From Bog-756 sp963741055 (GTDB lineage Bacteria > Actinomycetota > Acidimicrobiia > Acidimicrobiales > RAAP-2): a stretch of DNA of 64,000 nucleotides. Position numbers and translations under genes: made by a program. The first letter of the stretch is position 1. Each line of letters starts with the position of its first letter. The notes below the pieces were generated by a model. It saw only the letters and a program-made list of their open reading frames with translations. It was not told where the DNA came from and did no database searches. The DNA lies in the NCBI GenBank assembly GCA_963741055.1, contig CAVUGU010000021.1, forward strand, positions 1 through 64,000, written 5' to 3'. Below, piece after piece: positions 1-8,954 of this stretch.

Positions 1-315
1 CCGCCGCCATGCGGCAAACGCTAGGCGGCCCGGGTCCACCCGCGTCGGGCTCTACGCTGTGGCGGCTGCGGTCATCGGGGGACCTCCTTTTCGGCGACCG
101 GAGCGAGGTGGTGAACGGCGTACTCGGGGTCTTGTCATCGACGCGATCTACAACGCAAGTACTGCTCGGGCGCCAGGCCCGCTGGGAGCTCACCATGACC
201 GGCGTGGTACCGATCGCCAGGGTGACCATCGGCGCGCTCTCACAGCGGTGCGGCGGCGCACCCGTCGCCGGACGCTGAGGCACACCTTCACTCGGAACGC
301 AGGGAGACGAACCAG
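1..315. other. Unassigned 5' stretch
   Basis: No convincing gene is visible. On the minus strand a very good Shine-Dalgarno (AAAGGAGGT, about 81-89) precedes an ATG at 75, but that frame stops after seven codons. One base shift would keep the frame open to the window edge, so this may be the start of a leftward gene damaged by an indel like those seen elsewhere in the window. Short overlapping open frames here have no recognisable domains. Confidence 0.35.
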
Positions 316-486
316 ATGCCCACGCCCGTCGGACCGGTACCGCCGGACCCCAACGATCCCGATTTCTGGGATTGGGGAGACGACGAGGACGAGGACCTCC
401 GACCCCGGCATCAAGCCTTGCGGCTGCTCGTGGTCTGCGTCATCGTCTTCGGCCTCGTCCTCCTCCTACTCGTGAGCGTCCTCTAG
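316..486 (+). CDS. Small single-pass membrane protein (56 aa)
   Basis: A 56-residue frame starts with ATG at 316, preceded by AGGGAGA about 9 nt upstream. The N-terminal half is Pro/Asp/Trp rich and very acidic (DFWDWGDDEDED). It is followed by a basic stretch and one hydrophobic helix, residues about 36-56, that runs to the C terminus (LLVVCVIVFGLVLLLLVSVL). This is the layout of a tail-anchored or N-in membrane peptide. It lies 36 bp upstream of the glycosyltransferase on the same strand and may be cotranscribed with it. No family was recognised. The coding call rests on the ribosome binding site, the coherent acidic/hydrophobic pattern and the codon use. Confidence 0.6.
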   Translation: MPTPVGPVPPDPNDPDFWDWGDDEDEDLRPRHQALRLLVVCVIVFGLVLLLLVSVL

Positions 487-522
487 GTCGCGTCGAGTCG
501 GCGAGCTCGGCACCCGACGGTC

Positions 523-1686
523 ATGAAGATCCTCGGCGCATGCTCCCTCGGCGGTGCGGGGCACTTTCGGCCCCTTCTCCCGCTGCTGGACGCGGCACTG
601 GCCCGGGGCGACGAGACCCTGGTCGTCGCCACCCCCGGACTGCAACATCTCGTCGAGGGCGCGGGTCATCGGTTCGTGGCGGGCGGTGAGCCGAACGAGT
701 CGGCGATCGCCCCGATCCGCGAGGCGCTGCCGGTCCTCCCCCCCGAGGAGGCCTCGGTCCTCGGCAACCGCGACTTGTTCGGGCGGCTCGCGACCGAGGC
801 GATGCTGCCCACGATGACTCGAGTCGCGGACGAGTGGCGCCCCGATCTCGTGCTCCGCGAACCCTGCGAGTACGCGTCGGCGGTCGTCGCCGCGGCCCGC
901 TTGATCCCGAGCGTGCAGGTCGCGATCAGCCTGGCCGATGTCGAATGGGGATCGATCGAGGTTGCCGCCGACGTGCTCGAATCCCATCGGGCGGGCATGG
1001 TCGACGAGCTCCGAACGTCTCCTTACCTCACGGCCTTCCCTCCTTCCCTCGATCGCTCGCCGTTCGGGGACACTCGGCGGTTGCGCGGACGAGAGGCTCG
1101 ACCGCCCGCTCCACTCCCCGACTGGTGGGACCGATCGGACCAACCGCTCGTCTACGTGACCTTCGGGAGCGTGATCCCGTTGATGTCGTTCGCACCCTCC
1201 GCATTCGCTTCGGTGCTGCGGACCGTCGGCCAGCTCGACGCCCGCGTCCTGTTCACCGTCGGGCGCGTCGACCCCTCGGTTCTCGAGCCGGTTCCCGCCA
1301 ACGTGCACGTCGAACAGTGGGTGGACCAGGCCGACGTGCTCGCCGAAGCCCAGCTGGTCGTCTGCCACGGCGGCTCGGGAACCGTTCTCGGCGCCCTCGC
1401 CGCGGGTGTGCCGATGGTGATCCTCCCCCATTTCGGGGACCAGTTCGCGAACGCGCGACGCATCGCCGATTCGGGCGCGGGCGTGATGCTCGACGCCGGT
1501 CGGGAAGACGACGGTCGGCGCCGACCTGCAATCGAGCTCATGGCCTCACAGATCGCGTCCTCGGCCAGGTCGGTCCGCAGCGACGGTTCTTTTCGAAGTG
1601 CCGCCCGGCGAGTCGGCCTCGAGATGGAGAGACTGTCCCCGGCCGACTCGATCCTCGAGGAGCTCGGCTCCGCGGCTCGCCCGTGA
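523..1686 (+). CDS. GT1-family (UGT/MGT-like) glycosyltransferase
   Basis: 387-residue glycosyltransferase of the GT-B fold. The N terminus (MKILGACSLGGAGHFRPLLP) is the acceptor-domain first strand with the GxGH-type loop of the macrolide/sterol transferase group. The C-terminal donor domain begins near YVTFGSV (about residue 208). It carries the nucleotide-sugar signature VVCHGGSGTVLGALAAGVP followed by LPHFGDQFANA, which is typical of the family. No signal peptide is present, so it is cytoplasmic or membrane-associated. Acceptor and sugar cannot be read from the sequence; small molecules, sterols and glycolipids are all possible for this family. Its 3' end is 8 bp from the convergent end of the exporter gene. 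Confidence 0.85.
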   Translation: MKILGACSLGGAGHFRPLLPLLDAALARGDETLVVATPGLQHLVEGAGHRFVAGGEPNESAIAPIREALPVLPPEEASVLGNRDLFGRLATEAMLPTMTRVADEWRPDLVLREPCEYASAVVAAARLIPSVQVAISLADVEWGSIEVAADVLESHRAGMVDELRTSPYLTAFPPSLDRSPFGDTRRLRGREARPPAPLPDWWDRSDQPLVYVTFGSVIPLMSFAPSAFASVLRTVGQLDARVLFTVGRVDPSVLEPVPANVHVEQWVDQADVLAEAQLVVCHGGSGTVLGALAAGVPMVILPHFGDQFANARRIADSGAGVMLDAGREDDGRRRPAIELMASQIASSARSVRSDGSFRSAARRVGLEMERLSPADSILEELGSAARP

Positions 1687-1694
1687 GGGAAGCC

Positions 1695-3182
1695 CTAGGC
1701 CAGTGCCAGCGCGGGTTCGTCGGTCGACACCGCGGCCTCCCTCGGGCCCCCGGTCACGAAGACCGCACTCACGATGGCGGCGAGTAGCAACATCCCTGCG
1801 CCGAGCGCGAACGCGACCGAGTACCCGTGGACGAGGCCCTGCGCGGCGAAGGCCGGCCCATGGGTCGTGAGGTAGGCCGCAGTCGCGGTGGCCGCGACGG
1901 TGTTCAACAACGCGGTGCCGAGGGAACCGCCGACTTGCTGGGTGGTGTTCACCAGCGCGCTCGCGACGCCGGCGTCGCTCTCTCGGACCTTCACCAGCGC
2001 CGTGCTGGCGAACGCCGGGAACGAGAGACCGAGACCGAGGCTCATCAGGACCTGGGGACCGAACACGTACGCCCAGTACGAGGTGTGCACTCCGATCTGG
2101 GTGAGCCAGGCCAACCCGACCGCGCCGATCAGCAGGCCGCCGGCCATCGGGACGCGCGGTCCGATCCGGGGGACGATCGCGCTGGAAGCGCCCGCCGCGA
2201 CGACGATTCCGGCCGCGAAGGGGAGGAACGCGATGCCGGCCTTGAGGGCGGAGTAGTGGAGCACTCCCTGCATGTAGAAGCTGAGGAAGACGAACATCGC
2301 GAAGAGCCCGGCGCCGACCAGGAACGAGGCCAGGAACGAGCCACCCCGGTTCCGCTCGGCCACCACCCGCAGCGGGAGCAGTGGGTTGGTCGTGCGGGCT
2401 TCGACCACCACGAAGGCCACCAACAGGCAGACCGCGACGCTGAGGAAGGCGAGCGTGGGCGCGGAGGCCCAGCCGTCGGTGGTCGCCCGGGTGAAGCCGT
2501 AGACGAGGCTGACCAGACCCAAGGTCGAGAGCAGCGCTCCGGGAACGTCGTAACGCGTCGTGCCCTCGGCGCGGCTCTCGTGCACCACGCGTACCGCCGC
2601 ACCTGCCGCCAGCAGCGCGATCGGGACGTTGACCAACAGACACCACCGCCACGACGCGTACTGGGTGAGCACACCGCCGGCGAGGACCCCGATCGCGCCG
2701 CCCGCACCGGACACCGCGCCGTACGCGCCGAACGCCTTCGCCCGCTCCCCTGCATCGTGCTCGAAGGTGATGGTGAGGATCGAGAGTGCGGCAGGCGCCA
2801 TCAGCGCCGCGAAGGCACCTTGGAGCGCACGCGCCCCGAAGAGCATGGCCTGGTTCGCCGCGAGACCACCGAGAGCGGATGCGGCCGCGAACCCGAGCAG
2901 GCCGAAGAAGAACATCCGCTTGCGTCCTCCGAAGTCGGCGATTCGGCCTCCGAGCAAGAGCAAGCCGCCGAACGCAAGGGTGTAGGCGGTGATCACCCAC
3001 TGGCGATTGGCCACCGAGATGTGGAGCGAACGTTGAGCGGAAGGCAGCGCGATCGTCACGATGGAGGCATCGAGCACCACCATCAGCTGGGCGATGATCA
3101 CCACGGCCAGGATCGACCAGCGTCGAGGGTCGGGTTCGAGAGGCAGGTCCGAGTTGGCGGTACTCGCGAGGGTCTCGCTCAC
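1695..3182 (-). CDS. MFS drug-resistance transporter, DHA2 (EmrB/QacA) family
   Basis: 495-residue integral membrane transporter with about 14 hydrophobic helices, the DHA2 length. Helix 1 contains the family motif LMVVLDASIVTIALP. The loop after helix 2 has GGRIADFGGRKRMFF (MFS motif A), and motif C is recognisable in helix 5 (GAVSGAGGAIGVLAGG). It should use the proton gradient to expel a hydrophobic drug or metabolite. The GTG at 3182 is chosen because GGGAG lies just upstream and the conserved sequence starts soon after; the longer open frame lacks a helix-like N terminus. It diverges from the secreted repeat protein at 3403, leaving a 220-bp promoter region. Confidence 0.88.
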   Translation of the reverse strand: MSETLASTANSDLPLEPDPRRWSILAVVIIAQLMVVLDASIVTIALPSAQRSLHISVANRQWVITAYTLAFGGLLLLGGRIADFGGRKRMFFFGLLGFAAASALGGLAANQAMLFGARALQGAFAALMAPAALSILTITFEHDAGERAKAFGAYGAVSGAGGAIGVLAGGVLTQYASWRWCLLVNVPIALLAAGAAVRVVHESRAEGTTRYDVPGALLSTLGLVSLVYGFTRATTDGWASAPTLAFLSVAVCLLVAFVVVEARTTNPLLPLRVVAERNRGGSFLASFLVGAGLFAMFVFLSFYMQGVLHYSALKAGIAFLPFAAGIVVAAGASSAIVPRIGPRVPMAGGLLIGAVGLAWLTQIGVHTSYWAYVFGPQVLMSLGLGLSFPAFASTALVKVRESDAGVASALVNTTQQVGGSLGTALLNTVAATATAAYLTTHGPAFAAQGLVHGYSVAFALGAGMLLLAAIVSAVFVTGGPREAAVSTDEPALALA

Positions 3183-3402
3183 GTGAACTCCCTGGGGCAG
3201 ACGGCTGAGGTAGAGTGGCCGGCAATCCAAAAGGCCCGGTTTGCGCGACGGTGCTGCCTTTAGCCAACGCCGCGTTCGCGCCATTCATTTCCGGATCGTG
3301 GCTCGGCTGCCGGCGAGACCGAAAATCGCCACCTCACGTGCCCGAACTCTGTTACCTTCTGCCGACCGCACGGAAAGGTGCGACGGCGACCAGGAGGGGA
3401 CG

Positions 3403-4806
3403 ATGAGCGGAGGACGGCACGCGTTGCCTGCCGGAACGGCAACAGCGGTTGCACGTCGGACCGGAAGGCGCCTCCTCGTCGCCCTGGCCGGTCTGGCCGC
3501 GACGGTTCTCGTGGTGGGGGTGCCCGCGGGCTCGGCCGGAGCGGCGCCATCCGCCGGCCACCCAGTCGGCGTCGGGTCGTTCGGCAAAGTGATCGCCTCG
3601 AGCGCGGATCGCGCCCTCGCCGTGGGTGGTCGCGCTGCGCACCTGGCGGTTCCCCACCCGGGGTCTCCCCGTCAAGCCGGCCCGGACTGCACCTTCAACG
3701 GAAATCCCGACGTGGTCGTGAACGTGACCCCCGGTGAGGGGATCTCGCTCCGTTGCACGGGCTGGCCGGCGAACGATCCGATCGCGGCGACCGAATTCAG
3801 CCCGCTGATCTTCCAGACCGGATCCGACAACGAGATCGATCCGAACCTGCAGTATTTCTCCGCGGACGCCAGTGGAGCGGCCTCCACCACCATCACCGTT
3901 CCCAACCCGTTCACTGCCCCCGATCCCGCTGCCGCCTGTCCTCCGACCCCTGCACAGGTCGCGCAGGGTTTCCTCGCATGCGGCATCGTGCTGGCCGACC
4001 CCAGCGGCAATGGGGTCCTCGCGGTGCTGGAGTACGTCGGCCAGACGCTCCCACCGCCGCCACCCGGCGCGATGGCTGTCGGGATCGCAGCCGTACCCGA
4101 CGGTGGCGGCTACTGGATCGCATGGAACAACGGCACCGTGACCTTCCACGGTGATGCCGGCGCGTACGGCGATGCCTCCGGGCTCGATCTGGTGCAACCG
4201 ATCACCCATATCGTGGCGACCCCCGACGGCAGGGGGTACTGGCTGGTGGCCGCAGACGGAGGGACCTTCGCCTTCGGTGACGCGGGCTTCTACGGCTCGA
4301 TGGGCGGACAGCCGCTCAACCAACCGGTCGTCGATCTCGCCCCCACCCCGGACGGCAAGGGTTACTGGCTGGTGGCCTCGGACGGCGGGGTCTTCGCCTT
4401 CGGTGACGCGGGCTTCTTCGGATCGACGGGTGCGTTGACACTCAACAAGCCGGTGGTCGGGATGGCGGCCGACCCCACCTCAGGGGGCTACTGGCTGGTC
4501 GCTTCGGATGGTGGGATCTTCGCGTTCAATGCGCCCTTCTTCGGGTCGACCGGCAGCCTCGTCCTCAACCAGCCGGTGATCGGCATGGGCGCCACACCCG
4601 ACGGGCGCGGCTACCTCTTCGCGGCGTCCGACGGCGGGATCTTCAATTTCGGTGACGCGGGCTTCTACGGTTCGACGGGCAGCCTGACCCTCAACAGCCC
4701 GATCGCCGGGGTCGCGGTCGACCCGGTGGCGCCGGGTTACTGGCTGGTCGGTGAGGACGGCGGGGTGTTCGCGTTCGGTCGAGCCGGCTTCTACGGCGCC
4801 CGCTGA
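3403..4806 (+). CDS. Secreted protein with six 42-residue GYWLVASDGG-type repeats
   Basis: 467 residues. The start at ATG 3403 follows a strong AGGAGG ribosome site. The N terminus is a Sec-type signal: basic ARRTGRR, a hydrophobic core (LLVALAGLAATVLVVGV), then AGSAGAA as a likely cleavage region. Residues about 95-220 form a Cys-containing domain of unknown function (CTFNGNP, CTGWPAND). From about residue 223 to the end there are six tandem repeats with core GYWLVASDGGVFAFGDAGF. These repeats are familiar from Acidimicrobiia surface proteins and are probably beta-rich (propeller- or solenoid-like), but their ligand is not known to me. The same repeat closes the large secreted protein at 35004-39088. 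Confidence 0.8.
   Translation: MSGGRHALPAGTATAVARRTGRRLLVALAGLAATVLVVGVPAGSAGAAPSAGHPVGVGSFGKVIASSADRALAVGGRAAHLAVPHPGSPRQAGPDCTFNGNPDVVVNVTPGEGISLRCTGWPANDPIAATEFSPLIFQTGSDNEIDPNLQYFSADASGAASTTITVPNPFTAPDPAAACPPTPAQVAQGFLACGIVLADPSGNGVLAVLEYVGQTLPPPPPGAMAVGIAAVPDGGGYWIAWNNGTVTFHGDAGAYGDASGLDLVQPITHIVATPDGRGYWLVAADGGTFAFGDAGFYGSMGGQPLNQPVVDLAPTPDGKGYWLVASDGGVFAFGDAGFFGSTGALTLNKPVVGMAADPTSGGYWLVASDGGIFAFNAPFFGSTGSLVLNQPVIGMGATPDGRGYLFAASDGGIFNFGDAGFYGSTGSLTLNSPIAGVAVDPVAPGYWLVGEDGGVFAFGRAGFYGAR
4072..4800 (+). repeat. Six tandem ~126-bp protein-coding repeats
   Basis: In-frame degenerate repeats of about 42 codons (core GYWLVASDGGVFAFGDAGFFG, then STGxLxLNxPVVGMxxxPDGx). The first unit is the most divergent (GYWIAWNNGTVTFHGDAG) and the last is truncated at RAGFYGAR. 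The equivalent array in the large secreted protein lies at 38341-39085. Confidence 0.8.
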
Positions 4807-4824
4807 ATCGGGAGCCCGCTCCGG

Positions 4825-5289
4825 TCACTCGGCCCGGTCACCCTCGAGCTCGACCTTCATTCGTTCGAGGGTGGTCTGCATTCCCCTGCGGTTGGTCGGG
4901 CCGCGCGCCCAACCGAGCACCGCCCAGTAGAGACGCAACCAGAAGACGTCGGCCAGCTGGAACGACTCGGTGACGTCGGTACCGTCACCGCTCGGCTCGA
5001 GACGGTAGCGCCAGACGTTGAGCGCCTTCCCGGGCGCGCCGGTACCGAACGCGAACTCGCGTTCGGGCTCGCACACCTCGACCGTGCAGGAGATCCAGTA
5101 GATCGGACCCTTCCCGTTGCGCTTGACGTGGCCACGGAACCGGGCACCGACCGCCGGGCCGGTTGCACCGTCGAGCCACTCGGCCTCGAAGGTCTCCGGG
5201 CTGTAGCGCCCGATGCGGGTGACGTCGCTCACCAGCTCCCAGACCGCCTCGGGCGGCGCGTCGACGTGCACCGTCACCGAGTCGTGCAT
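4825..5289 (-). CDS. SRPBCC (polyketide cyclase/START-like) family protein
   Basis: 154 residues with the SRPBCC fold signature: an N-terminal strand VTVHVDAPPEAVWELVSD followed by TRIGRYSPE, then a beta-rich centre and a long C-terminal helix (GMQTTLERMKVELEG). These proteins bind hydrophobic ligands in a helix-grip cavity; the ligand is unknown. The ATG at 5289 is preferred over an upstream TTG (5373) because the domain begins immediately after it. A GAGAGG sequence lies about 14 nt upstream, which is rather far. It is divergently arranged with the dehydrogenase starting at 5375 and converges on the repeat-protein gene. Confidence 0.75.
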   Translation of the reverse strand: MHDSVTVHVDAPPEAVWELVSDVTRIGRYSPETFEAEWLDGATGPAVGARFRGHVKRNGKGPIYWISCTVEVCEPEREFAFGTGAPGKALNVWRYRLEPSGDGTDVTESFQLADVFWLRLYWAVLGWARGPTNRRGMQTTLERMKVELEGDRAE

Positions 5290-5374
5290 GCCGAGACTGT
5301 AGACCTCTCTGCCGGGCCGTCGAAGGGGAACCCGAGACGCCGGTCGTTTGCGGCGCGAGTTGTGCTCCGTCAAG

Positions 5375-6317
5375 ATGCGGCACGTGCGCGCGGTGCGGAC
5401 GCGGGAACGAAGGGGTCGGTGTCGTCACCGTCCCCGATACGCCGGGTGAGGGCGTCGCGGTCTCGGTGGCCGCGTCGGGGATCTGCGGCTCCGACCTCCA
5501 CCTGGTCTCGCTCGGCCCCTCCGAGGTGACCATCGGTCACGAATTCTCGGGGACCCTCGACGACGGCACGCCGGTCGCGGTGTGGCCGATGATCCCCTGT
5601 GGTCGTTGCGCCCGATGCCTCGGCGGCGACGACCAGCAGTGCGCCTGGGTCCTCGGCACCCTGTACGGAGTGTCCCGCGACGGCGGGCTCGCGGACCGCA
5701 CGTGGGTCGCGCCCCAGTGCGCGCGACCGCTCCCGGCCGGTGTGCGCGTCGAAGACGCCTGCCTGGTCGAGCCACTCGCCGTCGCGTTGCACGGCATCCA
5801 CCGCGCCGGGGTCGAATCGGGGTCCACGGTGCTGGTGATCGGCGCCGGTCCGGTCGGACTGTGCACGATCGCCGCGAGCCGGGCGCACGGCACGGAGGTC
5901 GAGCTCCTCGCGCACCGGTCCGATCGCTTCGACGCCGGGGTGCGCCTCGGCGCGCGACCTGCGACCGGAAGCGAGTACGACGTCGTCTTCGACGCCGCCG
6001 GAACTCAGGGATCGATCGACGTGGCGATCGATCGGGTACGCCCGGGAGGCACGGTCGCGGTCCTCGGCACCTTCTGGGAACCGGTGTCGCTCGGCCTCGG
6101 GATCCAGATGAAAGAGGTCACCCTCGTTCCGGCCTTCGCCTACGGTCACCACCACGAGGAAGCGGAGTTCGACCGCGCGATCTCCCTCCTCGAGCGCACC
6201 CCCGACCTCCCGTCGGTGCTCATCACCCACCGCTTCCCGCTCGACGACGCGGCCGAGGCGTTCCGGGTTGCCGCGGACCGCGAGAGCGGTGCCATCAAAG
6301 TGGTGCTCGAACCGTGA
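5375..6317 (+). CDS. Zinc-dependent medium-chain alcohol dehydrogenase (frameshift near 5405)
   Basis: MDR-superfamily dehydrogenase of about 313 residues. Visible elements are the catalytic-zinc motif GICGSDLH, GHEFSGTL, a structural-zinc cysteine cluster (CGRCARCLGGDDQQC), the Rossmann glycine motif VLVIGAGPVGLCT and DVVFDAAG. The natural N terminus MRHVRAVRTRE (ATG 5375) is in a different frame from VTVPDTPGEGVAVSVAASG, so one base is missing or extra near 5402-5416. Without repair, translation could only start inside the zinc-binding domain (GTG 5466). It overlaps the amidohydrolase by 4 bp (GTGA), so the two probably act in one catabolic step series. The substrate is not predictable beyond a polyol or amino-alcohol type. 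Confidence 0.8.
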
Positions 6318-7588
6318 GCCGGCTCGTCTTGACCGGCGCCCGTGTCCTCGACGGGGACCACTCGGTGACGACCGGCGCCCACCTGGTCGTCGAGGGCGAA
6401 CGCATCACCGCGGTGGGTGCCGGTCCGGTCCCCGACCCACGCCCCGACGACCGGTGGGTCGACCTCGAAGGACGCGCGGTCATGCCGGGCATGGTCAACT
6501 GCCACTTCCACGCGACCTACCACGAGCTCGGGTCGGTCACCGCACCCTTCGGGCTCGAGGAGCCGATGGCGCTCCAGGCGGTCCACGCGGCGGCCAACCT
6601 CGAGGGACTGCTCGCATCGGGCTTCACCAGCGCGGTGAGCGCGGGCGCGCCCTACGCGATCGACGCGTCGATGAAGGTGGCCATCGCCGAAGGCCTGGTC
6701 GACGGACCTCGGCTGGTCCCCTGCAGCCGCGACGTCAGCACGACCGGGCACGCGGGCGACAAGAGCTTCCCGCCGGAATGGCAGATCGGTGCCCTCGGCG
6801 CGATCCGGCGGAGCGACGGCCCCGCCGAGTTCCGGCGGTCGGTGCGCGAGGAGATCAAGGAAGGGGCCGAGATCATCAAGATGTTCGTGACCGGAGGCCA
6901 CGGAACGGTGGGTCCGGCAGAACGCATCGAGATGACGCGAGACGAGCTCGCCGCCGGCATCGAGGCCGCCCACCTGCGAGGAGCCAAGGTGCGTGGCCAC
7001 ATCGCCAACCGCGAGGCGATCCTGATGGCCCTCGACCTCGGCATCGACGTGATCGACCACGGAGACGGGATGGACGACGAGTGCGTCGAGCGGATCGTGG
7101 CGTCGGGTACCCCGGTCGTCCCGTCGATGCTCTTCCCCTCTCGGCTCGTCGAAGCGACCGGCGGCGCGGCCCTCGGGTTCACCGACTCGCTCCGGTCGGA
7201 TCTCGAGGCCATGGCCGCCGTGCTGCCCAAGGCCAACGCAGCGGGGATGCGCCTCGTCCTCGGGGACGACTACGGGGCGATCTTCTTCCCGCACGGACAC
7301 TACGGCGAGGAGCTCACCTACTACGTCGAACAGATCGGCATCCCGGCGATCGACGTGGTCCGATGGGCGACCAAGCATGGTGCAGAGCTCATGGGTCGCG
7401 GGCACGAGCTCGGAACGCTCGCGGTCGGCAATCTGGCCGATCTCTTGGTGGTCGACGGCGACCCGATCGAGGACATCTCGGTCCTGGAGGACCGTGATCG
7501 ACTCCTGGCGATCATGAAGGGGGGCCGTCTCGTCACCGACCGCCTTCCCGACCTCGACGGCCATCAGGTCACCGGAAGCCGGCCGTGA
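6314..7588 (+). CDS. Metal-dependent amidohydrolase (imidazolonepropionase/prolidase-like)
   Basis: 424 residues of the amidohydrolase superfamily TIM barrel. The metal ligands are recognisable: HxH in NCHFHATYH after strand 1, the probable carboxylated lysine in IIKMFVTGGHG, His in KVRGHIANREA, His in DVIDHGDGMD, and the final Asp in LVLGDDYGAI. The C terminus has the composite-domain motif GTLAVGNLADLLVVDGDP. The start is GTG 6314, overlapping the dehydrogenase stop (GTGA), which implies translational coupling. Members hydrolyse cyclic amides, peptides or organophosphates; the exact substrate is not decidable here. Confidence 0.88.
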   Translation: MSRLVLTGARVLDGDHSVTTGAHLVVEGERITAVGAGPVPDPRPDDRWVDLEGRAVMPGMVNCHFHATYHELGSVTAPFGLEEPMALQAVHAAANLEGLLASGFTSAVSAGAPYAIDASMKVAIAEGLVDGPRLVPCSRDVSTTGHAGDKSFPPEWQIGALGAIRRSDGPAEFRRSVREEIKEGAEIIKMFVTGGHGTVGPAERIEMTRDELAAGIEAAHLRGAKVRGHIANREAILMALDLGIDVIDHGDGMDDECVERIVASGTPVVPSMLFPSRLVEATGGAALGFTDSLRSDLEAMAAVLPKANAAGMRLVLGDDYGAIFFPHGHYGEELTYYVEQIGIPAIDVVRWATKHGAELMGRGHELGTLAVGNLADLLVVDGDPIEDISVLEDRDRLLAIMKGGRLVTDRLPDLDGHQVTGSRP

Positions 7589-7617
7589 CATCCGGCCGAG
7601 TCGCGCCGGCGCGACGG

Positions 7618-8215
7618 TCAGCCCGGCACGCTCCAGGGGACCTCGTTGTAGCGATCGAGCACGGGCCCGCTCGGACCCCATCCGATCCGGGTGACCGAGC
7701 CGGTCGCGAGGTAGAGCCGCCACACACCCGTGTCGGCGAGGCCGAGCGCCCAGCAGGTCGCCGCTTTGATCGGCGAGACGTGGCTCACCACCACCACCGC
7801 GACCTTCTCCGCGCGCGCCCACGCCGTCGGCCGCGAACAGCTCCTCGCAGGCGGCACGGGCTCTCGTCCCGACGTCCGCCAGTGACTCGCCGCCCGGCGG
7901 CCGGAAGTCCGGGTCGCTCCGCCACGTCGCCCACAGCGAAGCGGGGACGCTCGACAGGGGGAGGCCGTCGTACTCGCCGTAGTCGAGCTCGACCCACCGC
8001 TCGTCGACTTCGATCGTGAGCCCGGTCCGGAGCTCCTCGGCGGTCTCGCGGGCACGTGTCAGCGGGCTCGAGATCAGCCTCGTCGCCCCCACCACCGAAG
8101 GTGCGAGCGCCCGCGCTTGGACGCGCCCTCGGTCGGTGAGCGGCGCGTCGATCCTCCCGAGCAACCGTCCCTCTGCGTTGCCGGTCGACTCGCCGTGGCG
8201 GAGGAGGATCAGCAT
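7618..8215 (-). CDS. Histidine phosphatase (phosphoglycerate mutase/CobC-like; frameshift near 7815)
   Basis: About 198 residues. The N terminus MLILLRHGESTGNAEGRLLG contains the RHG catalytic motif with phospho-acceptor His. GGESLADVGTRA and VVVVSHVSPIKAA supply the second conserved His. These two halves are in different frames, with the switch in the GC-rich run near 7812-7825, so one indel must be invoked. In Mycobacterium tuberculosis a CobC-like phosphatase domain fused to RNase H (Rv2228c) sits next to the zinc-ribbon protein Rv2229c. The neighbour here is the same kind of zinc-ribbon protein, which supports an orthologous pairing without the RNase H part. Confidence 0.75.
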
Positions 8216-8237
8216 GCGCGGTCCGACCGACCGATCC

Positions 8238-8954
8238 TCAACGGACGAGGATGCGGTCGCACTGGGTGCAGAGCGCGAGCTCGTCGGGGGGCAAATGGCG
8301 GATGTGGTCGACGTCCACCGAGGGCAGGGTGAGATGACAGCCGTCGCAGTGGTCCCCCACCAGCCGCGCCGCGCCGACGCCTCCGAGTCGCGCCCGCAGC
8401 CGCTCGTACCGCTCGGAGAGGTCCGCGGGGAGGCGCGCGGCCTCCTCTGCCCGGGCCGCTTCCTCCTCGACGAGCGACCTGCCGATCTCGGTCTCGGCCT
8501 CGGTGATGGCCGCCTCGAGCTGCTCCGCCTCGGCACGGAGCCGCTCTTCCATCTCCACCTGGCCGGCGAGAGCCTCGTCGAGCGGCTCCTCCTCCTCGAG
8601 CAGGGCGATCTCCTCTTCCTCGTAATGGGCCTGCCGGGTAGCGAGCTGCTGGGTCTCGTGATCCATCGCCTCGAGGTCGCGGGCCGCGAAGCCCTCGCCC
8701 GAGCGCATCCGGCGTTCGAGCTCGTGCCGGCGCGACGCGGCCGCGGCGATCCGTTCCTCGAGTGCCTCCTGGCGGCCGGTCAAGTCCTCGACCTGCGCAC
8801 GGACCTCCGCAGTGGCGGACTCGAGCTCGCGTCGTCGACGCCCGAGATCGGCCAGCGCCTCTCGCTCGGGGAGCGTCTCGAGTCGGTGGCGCAGCTGATC
8901 GAGCGTCGTGTCGTGGCGCTGCACCTCGAGGAGGGTGTCGAAGGGTTCAGCCAC
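8238..8954 (-). CDS. Coiled-coil protein with C4 zinc ribbon (Rv2229c-like)
   Basis: 238 residues. The first three quarters are a long charged antiparallel coiled coil rich in Glu/Arg/Ala (RHRLETLPEREALADLGRR and similar). The C terminus is a zinc ribbon with two CxxC knuckles, CDGC and CTQC, flanking LPSVDVDHIRHLPPDE. This matches the widespread actinobacterial family whose member MSMEG_4306 has a solved structure. A nucleic-acid or protein-interaction role is assumed for the family. The start GTG 8954 follows AGAGGTGG. It overlaps the NUDIX stop by 8 bp and lies 22 bp upstream of the phosphatase: a three-gene operon. Confidence 0.85.
   Translation of the reverse strand: MAEPFDTLLEVQRHDTTLDQLRHRLETLPEREALADLGRRRRELESATAEVRAQVEDLTGRQEALEERIAAAASRRHELERRMRSGEGFAARDLEAMDHETQQLATRQAHYEEEEIALLEEEEPLDEALAGQVEMEERLRAEAEQLEAAITEAETEIGRSLVEEEAARAEEAARLPADLSERYERLRARLGGVGAARLVGDHCDGCHLTLPSVDVDHIRHLPPDELALCTQCDRILVR

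Noticed and set aside
1827..3263. A 478-codon plus-strand frame over the MFS exporter
   Set aside because: Low-complexity Glu/Arg/Gly sequence antisense to a clear 14-helix transporter; the motifs are all on the minus strand.
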